Below the pieces are notes generated by a model. That model searched no databases. It was not told the DNA's origin and saw nothing but the letters and a program-made list of their open reading frames with translations. Source: Clostridiales bacterium (GTDB lineage: Bacteria > Bacillota > Clostridia > Christensenellales > Borkfalkiaceae). From it: a DNA stretch of 8,218 bases. The translations under genes and the position numbers were made by a program. Positions 1-5,884 of this stretch are shown here, one piece after another (position 1 is the first letter of the stretch; each line of letters starts with the position of its first letter). The stretch spans positions 12,406 to 20,623 of the forward strand of contig DOCD01000052.1 in assembly GCA_003503945.1 (NCBI GenBank). Reading direction: 5' to 3'.

Positions 1-1857
1 GAGTTAGGCAAAATAATTTCCGGCTTCGTGCTCGCCGTCACCGCGATTATTTTCATAATGGGCATATTCGTGCGGAGCGACGGCATACTCAAAAACTTTA
101 TGACGTCGGTCGCGGTTGCGGTCGCCGCCATACCCGAGGGCTTGCCCGCCGTCGTAACCATAATTATGGCGATGGGCGTACAGCGTATGAGCAAAAAGAA
201 CGTTGTCATACGCAAGCTCAAATCGGTTGAAACGCTGGGCGGCTGTTCGGTTATCTGTTCGGATAAGACGGGCACGCTCACCCTCAACAAAATGCGCGTG
301 ACCGAGCTTCGCTGCGACGAGAGCTGCAAGACGAAAATACTGCAATGCATGCTCGCCTGCACGACCGTCAAGGGCGAAAAGGGGGCGTACATAGGCGACC
401 CCACCGAAATCGCCTTGAAAATATATGCCGACGACAACGGTTTCGATAAGCCGTTTACCCGACTTGCGGAAATCCCGTTCACGTCGGAAAGAAAGATGAT
501 GACGGTCGCCGCGGATTTCGACGGCGAGAGGTGCAATTTCGTCAAGGGCGCGCCCGATATCCTGATAGAAAAATGCTCGTTCGTGCTGACGGGCGAGGGC
601 GTGAAGCCGCTTACGAAGGAGTTCAAGCGCAAAATTACCGAAGAGAATAACGCCATGTCGGACGACGCGCTGCGCGTTCTGGGCTTCGCTTACAGAAGCT
701 TCGACGGGGCGGCTCTGGAGGAGGGGCTCATTTTCCTCGGGCTGTGCGGCATGACCGACGGGATTAAGGAGGGCGTTAAGGAAGCCGTTGCGGAGTGCAA
801 GGCGGCGGGGGTTGCAACCGTTATGATAACGGGCGACCACGTGCGCACGGCGTTTTCTATAGCTAAAAAGCTGGGTATTGCCGAGGATATGTCGGAGGTG
901 ATTTCGGGCGAACAGCTCGATTCGCTTCCCGCGCGCGAGCGCGAAAGGGCGATAGCGGATTGCAGGGTGTTTGCGAGGGTTTCGCCGAAGCACAAAAATA
1001 TGATTGTCAAAGCGCTCAAAAAGCGCGGCAAGGTTGTGGCTATGACGGGCGACGGCATAAACGACGCGCCGAGCATAAAAACCGCAGATATAGGCATAGC
1101 GATGGGCAAATCGGGCACCGACGTTACGAAAAGCGCTTCCGATATGGTTATCGCGGACGACAACTTCACAACCATTGTCGCCGCGGTAAAGGAGGGCAGG
1201 CGCATTTCCGCGAATATAAGAAAGACGATACAGTTTTTCCTTTCCACCAACCTTGCGGAGGTGCTCGCCATACTCATAGCCTCGCTCGTATTTTTTAAAT
1301 TCGATTTCCTTTTATCGACGCAGCTATTGTGGCTCAACCTCATAACCGACAGCTTCCCCGTGCTCGCGCTGGGTATGGAAAAGGAGGACGCGGACATTAT
1401 GAATCGTCCGCCCGTCCGCGCGGAAAAGAGCCTGTTTTCGAAGAGCTCGATTGCGTCAATCGCGTTTTTCGGGCTGTACATTACGGCGGTTACCGTGGGC
1501 GTTTACGCCGTCGGGCTGAAGCTTTACGGCAACGAGGTTGCAACCGCGCTCACCTTCCTTACGCTTTCATTTCTGGAGCTGTTCCACGCCTTCAATATCC
1601 GCTCGGAAAGGCAGTCGATATTCAAATGCGGCATATTTACGAATAAAATTCTGCTTGCCACGGTCGCCTTGGGCATACTCGTCAATGTGCTGCTCGCTAT
1701 AAGCCCGTTTGCGGGCGCGTTCGGGCTTGTAAGCCTTACATGGCGGCACTGGCTTGCCGCGGTGGGGCTCGCGGCGTCGGTTATCCCCGTCGGCGAAATT
1801 TACAAGCTTATTCTGCGCGCGGTTACGCGCAGGAAAAAAAAGGCTTCCCCCATATAA
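1..1857 (+). CDS. Cation-translocating P-type ATPase, SERCA-like (P2A) Ca2+ pump, 5' truncated by window edge
   Basis: This is an ATP-driven membrane pump that probably exports Ca2+ from the cytoplasm. The frame is open from base 1, so the start, actuator domain and first membrane helices lie outside; 618 residues remain, against about 850-900 usual for the family. Numbering from base 1: the helix 4 motif PEGLPAVVT (E46), the phosphorylation motif SDKTGTLT (catalytic D88), the nucleotide-binding KGAPD (182-186), the hinge TGDGINDAP (349-357), then six C-terminal helices. Residues matching the SERCA Ca2+ ligands are all present: E46 (helix 4), N417 and E420 (helix 5), N446, T449 and D450 (helix 6), and E526 (helix 8). 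That favours two Ca2+ sites over the single site of PMCA-type pumps. The gene ends in a basic tail (RRKKK) and is followed 20 bases later by a terminator, so it is not co-transcribed with the sigma operon from its own promoter. The family call is very secure; Ca2+ specificity is inferred from the ligands. Confidence 0.95.
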   Translation, partial: ELGKIISGFVLAVTAIIFIMGIFVRSDGILKNFMTSVAVAVAAIPEGLPAVVTIIMAMGVQRMSKKNVVIRKLKSVETLGGCSVICSDKTGTLTLNKMRVTELRCDESCKTKILQCMLACTTVKGEKGAYIGDPTEIALKIYADDNGFDKPFTRLAEIPFTSERKMMTVAADFDGERCNFVKGAPDILIEKCSFVLTGEGVKPLTKEFKRKITEENNAMSDDALRVLGFAYRSFDGAALEEGLIFLGLCGMTDGIKEGVKEAVAECKAAGVATVMITGDHVRTAFSIAKKLGIAEDMSEVISGEQLDSLPARERERAIADCRVFARVSPKHKNMIVKALKKRGKVVAMTGDGINDAPSIKTADIGIAMGKSGTDVTKSASDMVIADDNFTTIVAAVKEGRRISANIRKTIQFFLSTNLAEVLAILIASLVFFKFDFLLSTQLLWLNLITDSFPVLALGMEKEDADIMNRPPVRAEKSLFSKSSIASIAFFGLYITAVTVGVYAVGLKLYGNEVATALTFLTLSFLELFHAFNIRSERQSIFKCGIFTNKILLATVALGILVNVLLAISPFAGAFGLVSLTWRHWLAAVGLAASVIPVGEIYKLILRAVTRRKKKASPI

Positions 1858-1877
1858 GGGTGTATTGTATAGGGATT

Positions 1878-1910
1878 AAAGCAAGGACGATAATCGGCCC
1901 TTGCTTTTTT
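1878..1910 (+). terminator. Rho-independent terminator of the P-type ATPase gene
   Basis: AAAGCAAGG (1878-1886) pairs perfectly with CCTTGCTTT (1899-1907), and a T-run extends to 1910. The 12-base loop contains a further CGA/TCG pairing (1888-1890 with 1894-1896). It lies 20 bases after the ATPase stop codon. The same stem sequence is reused in the terminator at 5638-5668. Confidence 0.85.
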
Positions 1911-1929
1911 AGTACGGTTATGATATAAT
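1901..1929 (+). promoter_or_regulatory. Candidate sigma-A promoter with extended -10, pointing at the sigma operon
   Basis: TGATATAAT (1921-1929) is a perfect extended -10 element (TGnTATAAT). The base-17 spacing places TTGCTT (1901-1906) at the -35 position, but it matches the consensus only in TTG and lies in the 3' arm and T-run of the ATPase terminator. Transcription would begin near 1936 and run through the inverted-repeat element to the sigma gene at 2177, leaving a leader of about 240 bases. It could supply basal sigma expression. AT-rich spacer DNA yields such matches by chance, so this is a moderate call. Confidence 0.45.
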
Positions 1930-1963
1930 GAAACTACTTTAAACAGTAATTTAGTATTTTAAT

Positions 1964-2066
1964 CGTCATTGCGAGGCATTTATTGCCGAAGCAATCCATA
2001 GGGAAACGCTTGAAAAGAGCGGAATAGTCTGGATTGCCGCGGTCGCGTTGCTCCCTCGCAATGACG
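1964..2066. repeat. 103-bp inverted-repeat element (MITE/REP-like), no coding capacity
   Basis: CGTCATTGCGAGG (1964-1976) and its perfect complement CCTCGCAATGACG (2054-2066) form 13-bp terminal inverted repeats. Inside them a second pair, GCAATCCA (1991-1998) and TGGATTGC (2030-2037), could extend a hairpin. No target-site duplication is evident in the flanks. Elements with a CGTCATTGCGAGG...GCAATCC layout recur between genes in many unrelated bacterial genomes, which is general recollection and not checked here. It sits inside the probable leader of the sigma operon, upstream of the ECF-type promoter. The mobile nature is inferred; the inverted repeat is directly visible. Confidence 0.8.
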
Positions 2067-2117
2067 GTGAGGCGGATATATTTCAATTTTTTTGCATTAC
2101 AAAGTTATAATTACTAT

Positions 2118-2149
2118 GCAACAAAACTACACTGTAATTTGTTTAATAG
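2118..2149 (+). promoter_or_regulatory. ECF-type promoter of the sigma/anti-sigma operon (probable autoregulation)
   Basis: GCAACAAAA (2118-2126), a 12-base spacer, then TTGTTTAATAG (2139-2149). The same two blocks with the same spacing occur before the lipoprotein gene (4052-4083), while spacer and flanks differ, so the blocks look selected. The GCAAC block resembles the AAC-containing -35 elements of ECF sigma factors, and GTTTAA, 18 bases after GCAAC, lies at a suitable -10 distance. Recognition by the adjacent sigma factor is inferred from this layout, which is typical of ECF autoregulation. Confidence 0.8.
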
Positions 2150-2164
2150 TAAACGAATTACCAT

Positions 2165-2170
2165 AAGGTG
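2165..2170 (+). promoter_or_regulatory. Ribosome binding site that decides the sigma start codon
   Basis: AAGGTG lies six bases before ATG 2177. It includes the GTG at 2168, which would otherwise be the longest-frame start. The lipoprotein gene has the same AGGTG-6-ATG arrangement, supporting ATG 2177 over GTG 2168. Confidence 0.75.
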
Positions 2171-2176
2171 CCGTTA

Positions 2177-2689
2177 ATGGACGAACGACAAATAGATAAA
2201 CTTCTTACGGAAGTCGCGCGCGGAAACAACGCGGCTTTCGAAGTCCTCTATGAAAAAACGAAGCGCGGAACGTTTTCGTTTATTTACTCGTATCTTAAAT
2301 ACTACGAGGACACCGAGGACGTTATGCAGAACGTTTACCTCAAAATCAAACTCAATATAGATAAATATACGAGCGGCACCAACGGCAGGGCGTGGATTTT
2401 ACAGATAGCGAAAAACCTTGCCTTAAACGAGCTGAACAAGCGTAAACGGGTGGAATACCTGGACGAGGTAGAAACCCGCGCGGAGGAAATTTCCTGCGGG
2501 AGCATTACGGAAGTAATGCAGAAAGAGCTCAGCGAAGAAGAGTACAGAATAGTTACCCTGCATATTCTCTGGGGCTACAAACACCGCGAAATCGGTGAAA
2601 TGATAAACTGTCCCACGGGGACGGTTACTTCGAAATACAAACGGAGCATTAAAAAGCTGAAACAGGCTTTAAAGGAGGCGGAGCAATGA
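2177..2689 (+). CDS. ECF-type RNA polymerase sigma factor
   Basis: This 170-residue sigma-70-family factor would direct RNA polymerase to a small regulon. Region 2 spans roughly residues 20-91, with the helix around EDTEDVMQNVYLKI (44-57) and the RAWILQIAKNLALNELNKRKR segment (71-91) that in this family contacts the -10 element. Region 4 spans roughly 118-165, with the helix-turn-helix around HREIGEMINCPTGTVTSKYKR (136-156) for -35 recognition. There is no region 1.1 or 3, which is the ECF layout. The start at ATG 2177 follows from its AGGTG site and from the matching spacing at the lipoprotein gene. The stop overlaps the next gene by four bases (ATGA), indicating translational coupling with the probable anti-sigma factor. 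It is not a classical SigI: it is shorter and has a canonical region 4, although its partner is RsgI-like. Family call secure, signal unknown. Confidence 0.93.
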   Translation: MDERQIDKLLTEVARGNNAAFEVLYEKTKRGTFSFIYSYLKYYEDTEDVMQNVYLKIKLNIDKYTSGTNGRAWILQIAKNLALNELNKRKRVEYLDEVETRAEEISCGSITEVMQKELSEEEYRIVTLHILWGYKHREIGEMINCPTGTVTSKYKRSIKKLKQALKEAEQ

Positions 2690-4029
2690 AAAAGAGTTGG
2701 AAAAAACTTTGGGAAAGTCAGCTTGACGAAGTAGTTCCCGCCCTCCGCGGCGATATCAGGGATTTACCCGTTCAGACGGCGGAACGCCCCGTTCCCAACG
2801 GCAAAACGGCGGTTAAAGTTAAAAAGCCCGTAATTATAAGCGTGCTTGCGGCGTTTATCGCCGCGGTCATAGCGATAACGATTATTCTCGCCGTAATTCC
2901 GCGCGGAAACGGGCGGTTTGCGTTCACGCTCGAAATAAACCCCGCGGTAACTTTCATAACCGACGGGGACGGCAAGGTCGAAAAGGTCGCGGCGTCCAAC
3001 CGCGACGCGGATATAATACTATCCGATAGAGAAACGGCTTCGGCTATGACGGGCAAATCCCTTGCGGAAGCGGTCGCGGTTTACACCGACCGCGCGGCAA
3101 TGCTCGGCTATCTCGACCTCGGGCGCGATACCGCCGTCAGGCTTTCGGCGCTCGGCAACGGGGAAAAAGTGTTAAATTCCGCGCAGAGCTCGCTCGAAGA
3201 TTACTTCGCCGAAAAGGGTTTCCGCGCACTCGTCGTGTCGGAAACGGTCGACGCGCAGAGTTTTTCTTTGAGGTGCGGGTTCGATTTAACCTCCGCGGAA
3301 ACGCTCGCTGAGAGCATTTCGGGCGAAGTGTCGCTCTATTCCGAACGGCTTGCGTCCTCGGAGGGGTTAAAGTCGGTTTACGAAAACGAAATCCTCACCG
3401 ACGGCGTAGCCGAAGCGGTAGGGGAATATGTGGGCGGCAATCTCGACCGTATAGAAAAAAATATCCGCGCCGTAAGCGAAATTTATTCGCTTTACTTTGA
3501 AATTTACGGACATAAAGACAATCCCGCCCTTTTGTTAAAGGGCTACTGGGACGTTAAAAAATATTACGGCGACGCGCTTACGGGGGAATTCGCCGAACTC
3601 GTAACGAAAATGGATAACGCGCTTGCGGAGTACGAAAGGGATTACGGCGTTAAAATCGAGAGCGAGTTGCAGTTTAAGGACCTTTCGGAAACTCTTTTAA
3701 CGCTTTCGGTGGAACAGCTGAAAATTATGCTCGAAGACTTTACTTCGGATATGCTTCGTAAAAACCTCGCGTTGATATGCGGCGTTCTCGGCGCCGCGGG
3801 CGCGAATGCACAAATCAAAGAGGTTCTGACTATTCCCGAAACCGCCGAACAGTTTATCAAAAAGGCGGCGGAGCTTTCCGAAATGGAATACGGTTACAGA
3901 CTGAGTAAAAACGAGGAAGTTTACAACGCCGAGCGCGAAAGTTTTTCAAAGAGCGGCTACGCGGACTATAAGGAAAGCATAATAAGCAGTTACGGTTCGC
4001 TTTCCGAATACTGGGAAAAATTGAAATAA
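2686..4029 (+). CDS. Probable transmembrane anti-sigma factor with RsgI-like ectodomain
   Basis: A 447-residue predicted single-pass membrane protein. Residues 1-47 are a short, basic cytoplasmic segment; 49-71 form one membrane helix; the remainder would be outside the cell. Just after the helix, FTLEINPAVTF (80-90) and the following DGDGKV turn match the middle domain of RsgI anti-sigma factors, whose Asn-Pro bond is known to self-cleave and start signalling; here it is N85-P86. The next 100 residues (MTGKSLAEAVAVY..., LGYLDL) align with the downstream lipoprotein. Residues from about 200 to 447 are helical and Glu/Lys-rich, with no carbohydrate-binding or enzyme domain that I recognise. 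No zinc-binding HxxxCxxC anti-sigma motif is present, and the cytoplasmic part is not recognisable as RsgI_N, so sigma binding is inferred from the ATGA overlap with the sigma gene, topology and ectodomain. A strong AAGGAGG site (2672-2678) lies inside the sigma gene. Confidence 0.8.
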   Translation: MKKSWKKLWESQLDEVVPALRGDIRDLPVQTAERPVPNGKTAVKVKKPVIISVLAAFIAAVIAITIILAVIPRGNGRFAFTLEINPAVTFITDGDGKVEKVAASNRDADIILSDRETASAMTGKSLAEAVAVYTDRAAMLGYLDLGRDTAVRLSALGNGEKVLNSAQSSLEDYFAEKGFRALVVSETVDAQSFSLRCGFDLTSAETLAESISGEVSLYSERLASSEGLKSVYENEILTDGVAEAVGEYVGGNLDRIEKNIRAVSEIYSLYFEIYGHKDNPALLLKGYWDVKKYYGDALTGEFAELVTKMDNALAEYERDYGVKIESELQFKDLSETLLTLSVEQLKIMLEDFTSDMLRKNLALICGVLGAAGANAQIKEVLTIPETAEQFIKKAAELSEMEYGYRLSKNEEVYNAERESFSKSGYADYKESIISSYGSLSEYWEKLK

Positions 4030-4051
4030 TTTAAAAAATTTTAATTTCCGC

Positions 4052-4083
4052 GCAACAAAATCAATAAACAAATTGTTTAATAG
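4052..4083 (+). promoter_or_regulatory. ECF-type promoter of the lipoprotein gene
   Basis: GCAACAAAA (4052-4060), a 12-base spacer, then TTGTTTAATAG (4073-4083), matching the promoter of the sigma operon base for base in both blocks. The first base of the motif is 59 bases before ATG 4111, the same distance as at the sigma gene. The preceding 25 bases are almost pure A/T and might act as an UP element. No terminator separates it from the upstream gene, so read-through from the operon is also possible. Confidence 0.82.
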
Positions 4084-4098
4084 GCGAAAATAAAATCC

Positions 4099-4104
4099 GA
4101 GGTG
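4099..4104 (+). promoter_or_regulatory. Ribosome binding site of the lipoprotein gene
   Basis: GAGGTG lies six bases before ATG 4111 and continues as GAGGTGAT, a good anti-Shine-Dalgarno match. It overlaps the GTG at 4102, which would otherwise extend the frame by three codons; ATG 4111 is therefore the preferred start. Confidence 0.8.
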
Positions 4105-4110
4105 ATTAAA

Positions 4111-5616
4111 ATGAAAAATTCCAAAAAGACTTTAACGGCGGTCGGCGCGGTTGCCTGCGCGGCAATGATGTGCGTACCTTTTGCCGCCTGCACGAAAAAC
4201 GAGGGCAGTGCGGAGGCGGTTTCCTTCGTAAGTATGGATATTAATCCGTCTATCGAACTCACGCTCGATAAAAACGACAGGGTTATAAGCGTATACGGCG
4301 CAAACGAGGACGCGCAGGTTCTTCTCTACGGAGAAAACGGCATAACGGGCGAAAAGGTTGAAGCCGCGGTTGCGAAAATTACCGACCTCGCGGTCGAGCT
4401 CGGCTATCTCGATAAGGACAATACGGTTATTCAGACTTCCGTAACCTCTTTAAAGTCGGGCGCGGAACAGCTTTTAGACAAAGTAAACGCTAAAATAATG
4501 GCAACCGCTGGCGATAAACAGCTTTCGGTTTCCTGCACGGGCGAGCAGGCGTATTCGCTACTCCGAAAGCTCGACAGTCTGAAAGCGCAGTACCCCGACA
4601 GCACGGCAATTCAGTCGCTCACGCCCGAAAGGCTCAAACTCGTTATTTCGGCAACCGAGGACGGCGAAATTTCTATCGAAGCGGCGGCAAAGATGAACGA
4701 CGAACAGCTCGTGAAATACGTTTCCGAAGCGCACGCGCAGGTAAAGGAATACGCTACCGAGGCGTACAATAAGGCTAAGTCGGTTGCGGACGGCGCTTAC
4801 GAAAAAGCCGTTTCCGCGGCAACGGACGGAATATACACTACTTACTATACTTTGAAGCACCCTGCGGGCGCGTACAGCGGTATGGCGTACGGCGGGTTCA
4901 AGACGGGCGCCACCGCAACCCGCGTGCTTGCGGATACGCTTTATTATGCCGAAAAGGTGAGCGAGTATCCCCTTGACGAAGCGCAGATAAGCGCCGTTTC
5001 CGAGGCGCTCGGGCTCGGCACCGACGTTTCCGCGCTCAAAAATTCCGACGGAGAAATCACGGTGAAGAGCATCGAGGCGTACGCGGACAAAGCGTTCAAA
5101 AACAGCAACGCCGCCGCGGAACTCGAAGAGGTAAAGGCTCGCCTTACCGAGGCGCTCGGCGAAGCGGAAACGCAGATTCAGCAGAAGGTGGACGAAATTT
5201 CCGCGCAGTATCAAACCGAACTCGAAGCTATAAAGTCGGCTATGGACGGCGTCGCGGAAAGCATCAACGCGCTCGGCGCGCTCGTTCCTCCCGCGGTCAA
5301 GGAACAGTTCACGGCTATGGTAAACGACTTTAAAGAGGTTTCCGAAGAGGTCGTAAATATCGTGAAGGACGGCAAAATCACCTCCGAAGAGGTAAGGGCG
5401 CTTTCTAAAAAGCTGGACGAGAAGGCGGCGGCTGTTCTCGTAAAGATTGAGGGCGAACTCACCGAAGAGGAGCTCAAAGAGGTTAAAGAGTTGCAGGATA
5501 AGGCGCTTGAAAAGCTGAGCTCCGCAAAGAAGCAGTACGACGACGCGGTTGCAAAGGCGGAAAGCGAGGCGCAGAAAAAACTCGCCGAACTCAAAGCCCA
5601 GCGCGAAAGCAAGTAA
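4111..5616 (+). CDS. Predicted secreted lipoprotein with RsgI-like Asn-Pro domain and long helical/coiled-coil tail
   Basis: A 501-residue protein, probably anchored outside the membrane. It opens with a lysine-rich start, a hydrophobic stretch (8-26) and a lipobox-like FAAC with C27 as the probable lipidated residue. Residues 37-110 align with the ectodomain of the adjacent anti-sigma factor: SMDINPSIELTL (41-52, Asn-Pro at N45-P46), DRVISV, an ITGEKVEAAV helix and LGYLDKDNTV. A helical segment (about 166-200) resembles the region following this domain in RsgI proteins. Then come Ala/Tyr-rich helices (206-300) and heptad-like Glu/Lys/Ala helices (about 336-390 and 400-501) suggesting coiled coil. 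The motif DG[EK]I[ST] occurs three times (D184, D313, D420). There is no membrane helix beyond the signal and no cytoplasmic domain, so it cannot be an anti-sigma factor itself. Its own ECF-type promoter suggests it belongs to the sigma regulon. Function unknown; an envelope-associated effector or feedback partner of the sensor is inferred. Confidence 0.8.
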   Translation: MKNSKKTLTAVGAVACAAMMCVPFAACTKNEGSAEAVSFVSMDINPSIELTLDKNDRVISVYGANEDAQVLLYGENGITGEKVEAAVAKITDLAVELGYLDKDNTVIQTSVTSLKSGAEQLLDKVNAKIMATAGDKQLSVSCTGEQAYSLLRKLDSLKAQYPDSTAIQSLTPERLKLVISATEDGEISIEAAAKMNDEQLVKYVSEAHAQVKEYATEAYNKAKSVADGAYEKAVSAATDGIYTTYYTLKHPAGAYSGMAYGGFKTGATATRVLADTLYYAEKVSEYPLDEAQISAVSEALGLGTDVSALKNSDGEITVKSIEAYADKAFKNSNAAAELEEVKARLTEALGEAETQIQQKVDEISAQYQTELEAIKSAMDGVAESINALGALVPPAVKEQFTAMVNDFKEVSEEVVNIVKDGKITSEEVRALSKKLDEKAAAVLVKIEGELTEEELKEVKELQDKALEKLSSAKKQYDDAVAKAESEAQKKLAELKAQRESK

Positions 5617-5637
5617 ATTATTAAGTTGATTAATAAT

Positions 5638-5668
5638 AAAAGCAAGGGTTTTTCAGCCCTTGCTTTTT
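5638..5668 (+). terminator. Rho-independent terminator after the lipoprotein gene
   Basis: AAAAGCAAGGG (5638-5648) pairs perfectly over 11 bp with CCCTTGCTTTT (5657-5667); the loop is 8 bases and five T's (5664-5668) follow. It lies 21 bases after the stop codon and closes the sigma-to-lipoprotein unit. The A-run on the left may also allow function for leftward transcripts. Confidence 0.9.
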
Positions 5669-5677
5669 AATTGCGCA

Positions 5678-5730
5678 AAGGCTCCCCCTTAGCAAGGGGA
5701 GCTCCCGCGTAGCGGGTGAGGGGATTGTAA
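5678..5730. repeat. Short palindromic repeat element with two hairpins (REP-like)
   Basis: Two adjacent hairpins: GCTCCCC (5681-5687) with GGGGAGC (5696-5702), and CCCGC (5704-5708) with GCGGG (5712-5716) around a GTA loop. They are followed by TGAGGGGATTGTAAGG. The GGCTCCCC...GGGGAGCT...TGAGGGGATTGT pattern is one I associate with a dispersed intergenic repeat of gut Clostridia; copy number cannot be judged from one window. No coding capacity. Confidence 0.65.
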
Positions 5731-5778
5731 GGCTCCAAACGTTAAATTTCAATTTATCGTTATAATCTTTTATAAAGT

Positions 5779-5817
5779 ATAGCGCACTATACTTCGCAAG
5801 CGAAGATAGTGCGCTAT
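5779..5817. terminator. 39-nt near-perfect hairpin between convergent genes, possible bidirectional terminator
   Basis: ATAGCGCACTAT (5779-5790) pairs with ATAGTGCGCTAT (5806-5817), and inside it CTTCGC (5792-5797) pairs with GCGAAG (5800-5805). Only A5791 is unpaired and the apex is AA, giving an 18-bp stem. On the plus strand TTTCTTT follows; on the minus strand the following bases are less T-rich. It lies between the rightward lipoprotein gene and the leftward permease gene, the usual position of a shared terminator. It could instead be a palindromic repeat. The rest of the spacer up to 5884 shows nothing further. Confidence 0.55.
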
Positions 5818-5884
5818 TTCTTTGCCCACACGGAAATCCCTATAACAGATATCCTTAAGGGGAAGCTTTTTTTAAACTTATTAA

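Noticed and set aside
28..30. GTG 28 as the true start of the ATPase
   Set aside because: The frame is open to base 1 and the protein would lack the actuator domain and first helices; it is a window-edge truncation.
4..1481. Long minus-strand open frames (4-993 and 690-1481) opposite the ATPase gene
   Set aside because: The plus-strand frame carries every P-type ATPase motif; the antisense frames are Arg/His-rich or Ser-rich translations of GC-rich coding DNA with no recognisable domain.
1936..2117. Riboswitch or small RNA in the leader of the sigma operon
   Set aside because: Apart from the inverted-repeat element I see no conserved riboswitch core or further strong stem.
2168..2170. GTG 2168 as the sigma start
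   Set aside because: It lies within the AAGGTG ribosome binding site; ATG 2177 gives the same promoter-to-start distance as the lipoprotein gene.
2177..2689. Naming the sigma factor SigI because its partner is RsgI-like
   Set aside because: It is only 170 residues and has ordinary ECF regions 2 and 4, including a canonical region 4 helix-turn-helix.
4025..4048. AT-rich palindromic stretch after the anti-sigma gene as a terminator
   Set aside because: The possible stem contains only A/T pairs and is not followed by a useful T-run; it fits an AT-rich promoter upstream region better.
4558..5645. Minus-strand open frames (4558-5214 and 5211-5645) opposite the lipoprotein gene
   Set aside because: Low-complexity Arg- or Ser-rich mirror translations of Glu/Lys/Ala codons; the plus-strand gene has promoter, ribosome binding site, signal peptide and terminator.
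5850..5884. CCTTAAGG and the following T-run as a terminator
   Set aside because: CCTTAAGG has no loop and no stable GC stem adjoins the T-run on either strand.
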